Of a DNA stretch of 46,972 bases, positions 40,299-46,972 are shown in pieces. The translations under genes were made by a program, and so were the position numbers. Position 1 is the stretch's first letter; each line of letters begins with the position of its first letter. This stretch comes from an uncultured Mycoplasmatota bacterium (GTDB taxonomy: Bacteria; Bacillota_I; Bacilli_A; RF39; UBA660), in NCBI GenBank assembly GCA_900549285.1, contig URNW01000009.1, forward strand, positions 1-46,972, read 5' to 3'. Below the pieces are notes generated by a model, which was given only the letters and a program-made list of their open reading frames with translations, had not been told where the DNA came from and made no database searches.

Positions 40299-41351
40299 TT
40301 AAGAAATACTTATATTACCACTTTTTGGTACGATATGAATCCATGTATTTCCATCATTTACTGTTATTTCTGTTCCATCTTTATAACGATATACAGTTTG
40401 ATCTTTCCTACTTCTTTTCTCCCAAGTAATCGGTATGGCTTTTCCTTCTGTTATAAAATATCCTTCTCCGCTTCCAATATTATCTAAATCTTGTCTTCCT
40501 TTATTATCGCCTGCAATGGTAGTATTTCCTACTTTATAAGTGATAATATTTTTTACTGTATATTGATTCTTGGTTTCATAATCCGTATGAGCTTTATCAT
40601 TTACAAATTGTTTATAGACTTTTGATTCACTATCATATACATAATTAGTTATAGAACTTCCAGAATATTTTAAATCAATATTGGTAGCATCCATTACTCC
40701 TTCTTCAGGTAGTTTTACTGTAGTTGCACTATAATTTAATAATAACTCTTTGTTTGTTTCTTTTCGATATCCTAATTTATCTACTAAATTGGCTAATTCT
40801 TTTAAGTTGGTAAAAGCTTTATGTTCAGTACTTACACCACTAATATTTTTTCTAAAGAAATAAGGTGAACTATAAGTTAAACCATTTAAATTATCAATTT
40901 CTAAACTTGATATATCACTTTGTGCTTGAGGAGACCAGCCCCAATGAACATAATAAGCATCATTTTCTAAAACATAGTCTAAATAATAATGTCTGGCACT
41001 TCGAACATTTCCTACCGTTTCATTTTGTTTATCTTTAAATAGGGCTAAATATCTAGTTATTCCTCCTTCTACTACCATTTCATATACTAAATAGGCATCT
41101 TGTAAGCCTGTATGATATGGTCTTGCTGCTCCTATATTGTTAATCATAACTGCATATGGTCTAGTAGTACTATTTAAATCCACTATTTCTACTTGAGGAA
41201 TATTTGGATCTTTATCTTTCTCTTTATTTTTACTTGGTTCGTTATTTGAATTAGATTTGGTCAAAAATATAGCTGAGGTTATACCTCCTATTAATAAAAC
41301 AGCGACAATCATTATTATTATTAAATTCTTTTTTTTCAATTTCTTTTTCAT
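40299..41351 (-). CDS. yerB: DUF3048 (YerB-like) putative lipoprotein or anchored protein
   Basis: The 350-aa protein has a basic start, a transmembrane or signal helix (~10-30) and the DUF3048 domain (~60-345) with its marks: R-P-Y-A-V-M-I-N-N (~63-71), G-I-T-R-Y-L-A-L-F (~97-105), G-N-V-R-S-A-R-H-Y (~114-122), D-A-Y-Y-V-H-W-G-W-S-P near 131-140 and W-I-H-I-V-P near the end. No lipobox is visible, unlike Bacillus YerB, so it is probably held by an uncleaved helix. Function is unknown. Confidence 0.87.
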   Translation of the reverse strand: MKKKLKKKNLIIIMIVAVLLIGGITSAIFLTKSNSNNEPSKNKEKDKDPNIPQVEIVDLNSTTRPYAVMINNIGAARPYHTGLQDAYLVYEMVVEGGITRYLALFKDKQNETVGNVRSARHYYLDYVLENDAYYVHWGWSPQAQSDISSLEIDNLNGLTYSSPYFFRKNISGVSTEHKAFTNLKELANLVDKLGYRKETNKELLLNYSATTVKLPEEGVMDATNIDLKYSGSSITNYVYDSESKVYKQFVNDKAHTDYETKNQYTVKNIITYKVGNTTIAGDNKGRQDLDNIGSGEGYFITEGKAIPITWEKRSRKDQTVYRYKDGTEITVNDGNTWIHIVPKSGNISIS

Positions 41352-41413
41352 TTTACACCTCTATATTGTACTTAATAATCATATCACAAAAAAATACTTT
41401 TGAATAGCTTATC

Positions 41414-42295
41414 TTAAATTTTTGTCATATTAATAATTGCTTCTGCTCCCTCACTAGCTGCATTTATTAATTGATAAATTTCTTTTTTAGTTACATCTCC
41501 ACTTGCATATACTCCTTTTATATTTGTCATGTGATGTTCATCTGTCAAAATATAGTTATCTTCTAATTTGAGAGGCGTATTTAATAAAAAGTCTGTGTTG
41601 GGAATAAAACCAATATATATAAATACTCCTTTTACAAAAAGCTCTCTTTTATCTTTTAGAATAACCCCTTTTAAAACATCAGATTCTATTTTTAGCTTTT
41701 CTACTTCACTATTTAAAATAATTTCAATGTTTTCTTTTTCCTTTACCGCTTTTATTAGTGTATCTTCACCCCGAAATTCTTCTCTTCTATGAATTAGATA
41801 TACTTTATTTGCTATATTGGAAAGATATAAAGCTTCACTTAAAGCACTTGATCCTCCTCCAATTACAGCGATATCACTATTTTTATATAGGGGACCATCA
41901 CATAATGCACAGGTACTAATTCCTCTTCCTAAAAATTTATCTTCATCTTCTAATCCTAATAATTTTGGCCTTCTGCCACTAGCAATTAATAAGTATTTTG
42001 TTTCATATACATTTTGATTAGTCTTAATTATTTTATTTTCATTTAAAATAACATCTGTTACTTTCTCTAATTTATATTCTATTTGCATTTTATTTACTTC
42101 ATCAAATAAATTATAAGCAAAGTCTGGACCACTGATTGATAATATACCTGGGTAATTTTCAATTTGATTTATTTTATTTAAAGTTCCTCCTGGAGTACTT
42201 CCTTCTAACATAAGCACTTTTAGCCCTGATCTTTTCGCATAGATTCCAGCACTTATCCCTGATAAACCCATTCCAATTATAATTAAATCATACAT
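41414..42295 (-). CDS. Thioredoxin-reductase-like flavoprotein
   Basis: This 293-aa FAD/NAD(P) enzyme has the FAD dinucleotide fold I-I-G-M-G-L-S-G-I-S-A (~6-16), the redox-active C-A-L-C motif in the pyridine-nucleotide domain (~129-132), the second Rossmann motif V-I-G-G-G-S-S-A-L-S-E-A (~144-155) and the terminal V-Y-A-S-G-D-V-T block. It should transfer electrons from NADPH through FAD to a thioredoxin-type partner; no thioredoxin gene lies next to it. It is slightly shorter than typical TrxB (~310). Start overlaps the lgt stop by one base (TAATG). Confidence 0.88.
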   Translation of the reverse strand: MYDLIIIGMGLSGISAGIYAKRSGLKVLMLEGSTPGGTLNKINQIENYPGILSISGPDFAYNLFDEVNKMQIEYKLEKVTDVILNENKIIKTNQNVYETKYLLIASGRRPKLLGLEDEDKFLGRGISTCALCDGPLYKNSDIAVIGGGSSALSEALYLSNIANKVYLIHRREEFRGEDTLIKAVKEKENIEIILNSEVEKLKIESDVLKGVILKDKRELFVKGVFIYIGFIPNTDFLLNTPLKLEDNYILTDEHHMTNIKGVYASGDVTKKEIYQLINAASEGAEAIINMTKI

Positions 42296-43131
42296 TATTT
42301 TTCCTCTTTTCTAACGACACGATTTGCATTTATATCATTATATAATTCTTCATATTTTCCTTTTCTACTTATATATATTAAATATACTAATCCTACAATA
42401 AATAATAAAACAGATATTAATTGAGCTACTTTAAATCCCCCTAGCATAAGAGAGTCTGTTCGCCATGCTTCAATAAAAAATCTTCCAAAACTATACCACA
42501 TTAAATAAATACTTGTAGTAGCACCTATTTTAATATATTTCATTCTTCTTACAATTAGAAGGATTATAAACCCAAGAAGACACCACAAAGATTCAAAATA
42601 AAATGTTGGTAAATAATAAATACCACCTATATTCATTCCTTCAATTATAAAATTGGGTACTAATAAGTCTTGTAATTTTGATAAGGAAATAGCGATTCCA
42701 TGAGCTTCACCATTAAAGAAATTTCCCCATCTTCCAATTGCTTGAGCTAAAATCAAACTTGGGACAGCCATATCTAGCAGTTTTAAGAAATTTAACTGGT
42801 ATTTTTTAGCAAAAAAGATTACTGTGATTACTCCCGCTATAATTCCACCATGAATGGCTAAACCACCATTCCATATTGCAAATATTTCTAATAAATTATT
42901 TTGATAATATGAAAAATTAAAGATTACATAATAGATTCTTGCTCCAATAATACCAAAGATAATAGCCCAAAAGCAAATATTAAATATTAGCTCTTTAGAA
43001 TATTTAAATCTTTTTCCTTCTTTTTCTATTAAAATTAAACCAATTATAATTCCTATTAGTATTAAAACTGAATACCAATGAATTTCTATTCCAAATAAAG
43101 AAAACATAACAGGATTCATTTTATCACTCAT
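42295..43131 (-). CDS. lgt: Prolipoprotein diacylglyceryl transferase
   Basis: The 278-aa enzyme, about seven transmembrane helices, carries the conserved Y-S-V-L-I (N-term), the H-G-G-I-I-A-G-V motif with catalytic His (~94-101) and the G-R-W-G-N-F-F-N-G-E-A-H-G signature (~132-144). It transfers diacylglycerol from phosphatidylglycerol to the lipobox cysteine, here probably serving the lipoprotein at 4166 among others. It is co-transcribed with the downstream thioredoxin-reductase-like gene; the order lgt-trxB is common in Firmicutes. Confidence 0.96.
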   Translation of the reverse strand: MSDKMNPVMFSLFGIEIHWYSVLILIGIIIGLILIEKEGKRFKYSKELIFNICFWAIIFGIIGARIYYVIFNFSYYQNNLLEIFAIWNGGLAIHGGIIAGVITVIFFAKKYQLNFLKLLDMAVPSLILAQAIGRWGNFFNGEAHGIAISLSKLQDLLVPNFIIEGMNIGGIYYLPTFYFESLWCLLGFIILLIVRRMKYIKIGATTSIYLMWYSFGRFFIEAWRTDSLMLGGFKVAQLISVLLFIVGLVYLIYISRKGKYEELYNDINANRVVRKEEK

Positions 43132-43192
43132 TTCTTATTTTATTATACACTATTTTTTTTAGTTCTAAAAGATTAACAATTTTATTTTAAAT

Positions 43193-43223
43193 AAAAAAGG
43201 AAATATCTTTCGAAAATACTTCC
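43193..43223 (-). terminator. Terminator of the glycosyltransferase gene at 43226
   Basis: Imperfect stem GGAAGTATTTTCG/AAAGATATTTCC (43199-43223), followed by six T on the minus strand. Confidence 0.7.
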
Positions 43224-43225
43224 TA

Positions 43226-44170
43226 TTATTTTAACTCTGTTTCTATTATATATCTTGGACGGCGTTTTGTCTCACTATATATTTTACCTACATACTCTCC
43301 TATTAAGCCAATTGATACTAATTGAAGTCCGCCAATAAACCAAATTGATAACATAATGAAAGCCCAGCCATCTACAGTATTACCAAGTATTTTAACAACA
43401 ATAGTATAAATAATCATAATAATACTTATTAATAACATAATAAAACCTAGTGTGGTAATCATTTTAAGAGGTTTTACACTAAAAGAAGTGATTCCATCCC
43501 AAGCAAAAGATAACATTTTCTTTAATGGATATTTTGATTCTCCCGCTACTCTTTTGTTTCTTTCATAAGTGGCTATAGATGTTTTAAAACCAATTAGGGG
43601 TACTATTCCTCTTAAAAATAAATTTACTTCATCAAAATGTTCTAACTCATCTAGTACTCTTTTAGACATTAATCGACAATCAGCATGATTAAATACAACT
43701 TCTACTCCCATAAGCCTCATTAATTTATAAAATGATTCTGCTGTAAATCGTTTGAACCAACTATCCTTTTTACGAGAACTACGAACACCGTAAACAATTT
43801 CTGCTCCCTTATTATTTTCTTCAATCATTTTATCAATTACATTGATGTCATCTTGTAAATCAGCATCCATACTAATTGTAATATCTGCATATTTTTTAGC
43901 AGTCATAAGTCCTGCTAGTAACGCATTTTGATGTCCTTTATTTCTTGAAAGTTTGATACCAACAAATAAATTATCTTCATTGTGATACTCTTCAATTAAA
44001 TCCCATGTCTTATCTTTTGAGCCATCATTTACAAACATTACCTTACTATCTTTACTAATCTTATCAGATTTTATTAAAGTTGACATTTTTTCTTTTAATT
44101 CTTTTTTGGTTAATGGTAGTACCTGTTCTTCATTATAACATGGTATTACTAAATATAATATTTTAGACAT
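43226..44170 (-). CDS. Polyprenyl-phosphate glycosyltransferase (GtrB/DPM1-like, family 2)
   Basis: The 314-aa enzyme has a GT-A domain (I-P-C-Y-N-E-E ~9-15, F-V-N-D-G-S-K-D ~47-54, D-A-D-L-Q-D-D near 98-104, R-K-D-S-W-F-K-R ~135-142) and two C-terminal transmembrane helices (~232-256 and 266-288), the layout of GtrB/YkoT. It should make undecaprenyl-phosphate-linked sugar on the cytoplasmic face for use by an outer-face transferase. The next gene upstream encodes exactly such a polytopic enzyme, 43 bases away, so the pair is a plausible two-step glycosylation unit. Confidence 0.9.
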   Translation of the reverse strand: MSKILYLVIPCYNEEQVLPLTKKELKEKMSTLIKSDKISKDSKVMFVNDGSKDKTWDLIEEYHNEDNLFVGIKLSRNKGHQNALLAGLMTAKKYADITISMDADLQDDINVIDKMIEENNKGAEIVYGVRSSRKKDSWFKRFTAESFYKLMRLMGVEVVFNHADCRLMSKRVLDELEHFDEVNLFLRGIVPLIGFKTSIATYERNKRVAGESKYPLKKMLSFAWDGITSFSVKPLKMITTLGFIMLLISIIMIIYTIVVKILGNTVDGWAFIMLSIWFIGGLQLVSIGLIGEYVGKIYSETKRRPRYIIETELK

Positions 44171-44212
44171 TTTTACACCTCTATTTCATTATAACAATCT
44201 ATTTCTTTTTTC

Positions 44213-46345
44213 TCAAGGCTTTTTCCATAGATATTCTTTTAGACTTATATATTCTATCCCTAATATTGCACAAGCTAAAATTAGATATGCGATTACACTC
44301 ATGTATGTTCTTTCATTTTTTAAATCAACTCGGAAAATAAAAGTATCACTTACTTCATCATCATTTATATATACAGTACCATCAGCATAGGATTTATAGT
44401 ATTCTGATTCTTTATATGTACCTATACTTAATACTGAATCTTTAGATATTTTAGATATTTCTATTCGATAATATGTATCTTTATTAGGTTTTATTTCTGT
44501 AAAATTAAATTTATAATTTTTACCATTTTTAACAGTCTTACTATTAAATTCTTCTTCTACTAATAGCTTATTATTTTCATCATATAAACGAAATAAATAA
44601 ATACTTTCTATTTGTTCATTCTTATTATTGAAACGAATTTTTATTTGATTAAAATTATCTAATGTATGAAATGTTTGGGAAATGGTATTATTATCTATTT
44701 CTATAGTATTAAATCCTCGGTAAGATAATATTCGTACATCTTCATAAGTATTTGTATCTAATGCATATTTAGAAAAATTAATTGTTAGTAAAAGAAGAGT
44801 TATTAACATTAGAGCGATACTAGCAATTTTAGGTCCTTTTTTTAGGAATAATATTTTTTTAACGTTCTCTTTACTTTTTTCTTCTTTTTTCTCTTTATTA
44901 TTCATTTTAGAATAAATTAATCCTAAAGGAATTATCATCCATGGTAAAAAAGATAAGCTATATCTTTGAGCGGATTCCCATAAAATATAAAAGAGAATTG
45001 CTCCAAATAAACCAATATAGATTATAGCATCATAATTATACTCTATTTCTTTTTTTCTAATTATTTGCCCTAATCCTAGGAGAATCATAAAGCTAATATA
45101 AGTTTTTAGTATTTGAAGAGTATACTTCATAAAGATAGTAGTATTTCCATAACCACCTAAATACTCATAAATACCACTACCGTTTCTAGTATTATTTAAT
45201 TTAGCATAGACGCCATAATTTCCACTTGACCATGTACGGGCAATTTTAGAAGCTTCTAATTTTGTTAGTCCTATAGGACCTAAAGACTTTATTCTTTCTT
45301 TTATTACTTTTATATTTTCATTTTTTTTAGCTTCTTTTGTGGGAGCATTATAGGTTATGTCATGATCTATACTATTATATCCGCCTGTATATTCTTCATT
45401 TAATCCCATCATGATCCAGTGAGTTATAGGAAATGAAGCATTTTCATCTAAGGCTACATTAAAACTATTTTGAATACCTTTAAAGCCTAAGAAACCTATT
45501 ATTAATCCTAAAAATAAGGCTAAATATATTTTTACTTTATTTATTACTTGTTTATTAATAAAAATATATCCTATGGAAGCAATTAAAAGAATAATTACAA
45601 CAATACGGACTTTTAGACCTATAAAAAAAGTAAGTCCTGATAAAATTCCTAAGATAATCTTGTTTCTTGTATTATTAACTTTAATTGATTTAATGATTAA
45701 ATAAAGTCCTATGACTGCAAAAGGCATACAAAGCGTATCTGTATAAAAATATGAGGTATATAAATAAAAGATGGGATTTATAACCATAAATATTAAAGCA
45801 AGTAATCCTGTTTTGGGCCCTTTTAATTCTTTTCCTATTAAGTAAATAAAATAAGCAGTAATAGACATGAAGATAGCATTAAAAATAGTACCCATTAATA
45901 ACACATTTGTACAGCCAAAAATACTTCCTATTTTAGTAAAACCATAAACAAATATTAATAAAGGGATTTGATTCGTATACTTAGAAAAGTAAGATCCTGT
46001 TATCGTTAAACTTCCTTCACTTATCATACGATTTACATATTCAATAATATGAGATAAATCAGTAACTGATGATATTGGCAAAAATAAACCAATTAATAAA
46101 AGACCAATAAAAAAGGCTATACTTAAAATGATCGCAATTAGCTTTATTTTCTTATCTGTTAATTTATCTAGTTTTTGATAAATAAATTTGAATAAAAAGA
46201 AAGTTATGACTGTACCAATTATTACCACAATAAAAGATAAATTTTGATCTATTCCATAAAATGCACTTACAACTGTAATATACAAAAATAGAATCATTAA
46301 AATACTTAATATTACTTTATAGCTAGTATTTAAAAATTTAGTCAT
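44213..46345 (-). CDS. Polytopic glycosyltransferase (GT39/PMT-like)
   Basis: The 710-aa integral membrane protein has about 11-13 transmembrane helices (N-terminal ~10-500, with a loop near 150-170) and a C-terminal extracytoplasmic beta domain (~545-680) before a last helix (~685-705). The first loop carries a D-L-S-H-I-I-E-Y near residue 95 comparable to the acidic catalytic loop of GT-C enzymes of the GT39/GT83 type. These take sugar from polyprenyl phosphate and attach it outside the membrane to protein or glycan. It precedes the GtrB-like gene in one operon. Promoter at 46378-46406. Confidence 0.75.
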   Translation of the reverse strand: MTKFLNTSYKVILSILMILFLYITVVSAFYGIDQNLSFIVVIIGTVITFFLFKFIYQKLDKLTDKKIKLIAIILSIAFFIGLLLIGLFLPISSVTDLSHIIEYVNRMISEGSLTITGSYFSKYTNQIPLLIFVYGFTKIGSIFGCTNVLLMGTIFNAIFMSITAYFIYLIGKELKGPKTGLLALIFMVINPIFYLYTSYFYTDTLCMPFAVIGLYLIIKSIKVNNTRNKIILGILSGLTFFIGLKVRIVVIILLIASIGYIFINKQVINKVKIYLALFLGLIIGFLGFKGIQNSFNVALDENASFPITHWIMMGLNEEYTGGYNSIDHDITYNAPTKEAKKNENIKVIKERIKSLGPIGLTKLEASKIARTWSSGNYGVYAKLNNTRNGSGIYEYLGGYGNTTIFMKYTLQILKTYISFMILLGLGQIIRKKEIEYNYDAIIYIGLFGAILFYILWESAQRYSLSFLPWMIIPLGLIYSKMNNKEKKEEKSKENVKKILFLKKGPKIASIALMLITLLLLTINFSKYALDTNTYEDVRILSYRGFNTIEIDNNTISQTFHTLDNFNQIKIRFNNKNEQIESIYLFRLYDENNKLLVEEEFNSKTVKNGKNYKFNFTEIKPNKDTYYRIEISKISKDSVLSIGTYKESEYYKSYADGTVYINDDEVSDTFIFRVDLKNERTYMSVIAYLILACAILGIEYISLKEYLWKKP

Positions 46346-46377
46346 TGCTACACCTCTTTTAGTTATGTATTAATATT

Positions 46378-46406
46378 ATTATATCGATAAAATTTGTAAA
46401 TTTCAA
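46378..46406 (-). promoter_or_regulatory. Promoter of the glycosyltransferase operon
   Basis: Minus-strand -35 TTGAAA (46401-46406), 17-base spacer and perfect -10 TATAAT (46378-46383). It lies between the variable-protein terminator and the GT gene, so the two transcription units are separate. Confidence 0.7.
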
Positions 46407-46432
46407 TATATGTTTATTGATATTTATACAAA

Positions 46433-46455
46433 GAAAAAGGAACAAAATGTTCCTT
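46433..46455 (-). terminator. Hairpin/terminator just after the candidate DGR target gene
   Basis: A perfect 8-bp stem AAGGAACA/TGTTCCTT with a 3-base loop (46437-46455) is followed by TTTTTCTTT on the minus strand, six bases after the stop codon. It is a good terminator. DGR targets in phages also carry a functional inverted repeat just past VR, so a second role is possible. Confidence 0.8.
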
Positions 46456-46460
46456 AAAAA

Positions 46461-46972
46461 TTAGATTTCATACGGTGTTGAGGAAGTGCCATTTCCACTT
46501 TTTATTGTTATATCACTAGCTATATTAATGACGGGACGGATACCGTACGCATAAGCTACAGAGCGATTACCAAAGAGATAACCCGCTGAATCTACACCGA
46601 ACACACGAGCACAACCCGCGTTGAAATAAGCTGGAGACATGGTCCAGTAGAATTCTCCTGTATATAGGTAATAACTTTGATTAGTTTGTCCAGATACTCC
46701 TCCTGCCATAGCTACTTCATCTGCTGTTATTAATCCGATCGGATTAGATAACACTTTATTTCCTTTATTACTTCCATTTACGGTATACAAATCTGAACTA
46801 TTGCCACATTTTAATGTTGGTGTTTTATTACTTATCAGTCTAATACTTTCTCCATAGTATGTTTCTGTTGTTCCTGCTCCTCCTGAGCCATTACTTGTTG
46901 ATCTATCTGTACTTGGCTCCCGATCTCCACAGAATCCTGCTTCTATACTTACCTTATTTCCATATCCATTAT
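46461..46972 (-). CDS. C-type-lectin/DUF6273-like candidate DGR target protein (partial, N-terminus outside window)
   Basis: The frame is open from the right edge to the stop at 46461, giving the last 169 residues; a TTG at 46790 is internal, not the start. The segment reads like the lectin-fold proteins diversified by DGRs: F-C-G-D-R-E, then I-R-L-I-S-N-K-T-P-T-L-K-C-G-N, then P-I-G-L-I-T-A-D-E-V-A-M-A-G-G, then Y-L-Y-T-G-E-F-Y-W-T-M-S-P, a divergent stretch, then G-I-R-P-V-I-N-I and a typical closing S-G-N-G-T-S-S-T-P-Y-E-I. The fold resembles formylglycine-generating-enzyme/C-lectin domains whose ligand face carries variable residues. Location (surface or secreted) is presumed, since the N-terminus is not visible. 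Confidence 0.85.
   Translation of the reverse strand, partial: NGYGNKVSIEAGFCGDREPSTDRSTSNGSGGAGTTETYYGESIRLISNKTPTLKCGNSSDLYTVNGSNKGNKVLSNPIGLITADEVAMAGGVSGQTNQSYYLYTGEFYWTMSPAYFNAGCARVFGVDSAGYLFGNRSVAYAYGIRPVINIASDITIKSGNGTSSTPYEI
46530..46649 (-). other. Candidate variable repeat (VR) of a diversity-generating retroelement
   Basis: From Y-W-T-M-S-P (46649) to the G-I-R-P-V block (46530) the coding strand holds only 9 adenines in 75 bases (46620-46546) and about 51% G+C, in a gene otherwise AT-rich. Most codons there are NNY (GCT, TAT, GGT, TGT, CGT, GAT, TTT, TCT, CGC), the outcome expected from random replacement of adenines in AAY codons of a template. A G+C-rich block (GGTATCCGTCCCGTC) at the 3' edge suits the initiation-of-mutagenic-homing site. 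No template repeat is present in the window to prove it. Confidence 0.75.

Noticed and set aside
46461..46790. Complete 109-aa protein starting at a TTG at 46790
   Set aside because: The reading frame stays open to the window edge and the upstream residues fit the same lectin-like family, so the gene is longer and cut off.

Overview
The window is a stretch of AT-rich chromosome, on the order of 27-30% G+C by eye, from a low-GC Gram-positive bacterium. It opens inside a 16S rRNA gene on the minus strand. The 16S signature, standard genetic code, sigma-A-type promoters with 17-bp spacers, CIRCE and T-box elements, and the gene set (NtdP, Tex, TypA, FtsH-TilS, FtsEX plus an M23 hydrolase, PheST, Lgt) all fit an uncultured gut-type Bacilli/RF39-like lineage. 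FtsEX, the hydrolase and a FemABX enzyme imply a peptidoglycan wall. Most genes lie on the minus strand, co-directional with the rRNA operon.

Layout. Positions 1-960 hold the 5' part of 16S rRNA and two tandem rRNA promoters with phased T-tracts behind them. Positions 961-5587 hold ntdP, a C-terminal processing protease, small membrane and unknown proteins, a lipoprotein and a DUF378 protein. Positions 5588-7567 carry a promoter followed by three overlapping genes for a MutS-domain-I-like protein, an Avd-like four-helix protein and a diversity-generating retroelement (DGR) type reverse transcriptase. Positions 7650-14282 hold a MYG1-like protein with a coupled 48-aa ORF, LysM, PH-domain, glycosyltransferase, Hsp20 (CIRCE-controlled), DUF308 and FemABX genes. 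Positions 14290-18821 form a surface-fibre cluster: a SipW/ER-type signal peptidase, a calcium-repeat protein and two TasA-like exported proteins. Positions 18896-31597 are mostly housekeeping (tex, typA, comEB, ftsH, tilS) with a candidate small RNA near 21146-21302 and a large surface protein. Positions 31669-34485 are ftsE-ftsX-pcsB-like. Positions 34578-39270 hold another TasA-like protein and T-box-controlled pheST. Positions 39384-46345 hold rubrerythrin, YerB, a thioredoxin-reductase-like protein, lgt and two membrane glycosyltransferase genes.

The most interesting signal joins the two ends of the window. The right edge (46461-46972) encodes the C-terminal part of a C-type-lectin/DUF6273-like protein. 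Its last ~40 codons before the conserved G-I-R-P-V-I-N block are depleted of adenine on the coding strand (9 of 75 bases), are about 51% G+C in an AT-rich genome, and are dominated by NNY codons. This is the expected footprint of DGR adenine mutagenesis, so it is a strong candidate variable repeat (VR). The matching RT-Avd-MSL operon lies about 39 kb away and I could find no template repeat (TR) next to it, so the system would work at a distance, with TR outside the window. The cargo appears to be a displayed protein of a cellular chromosome; I see no phage genes.

Limits: assignments come from reading motifs by eye without database searches. The VR has no TR partner visible here, and several proteins (178 aa at 3488, 364 aa at 9103, 406 aa at 21346, 253 aa at 30430, 122 aa at 35268) remain without a function.
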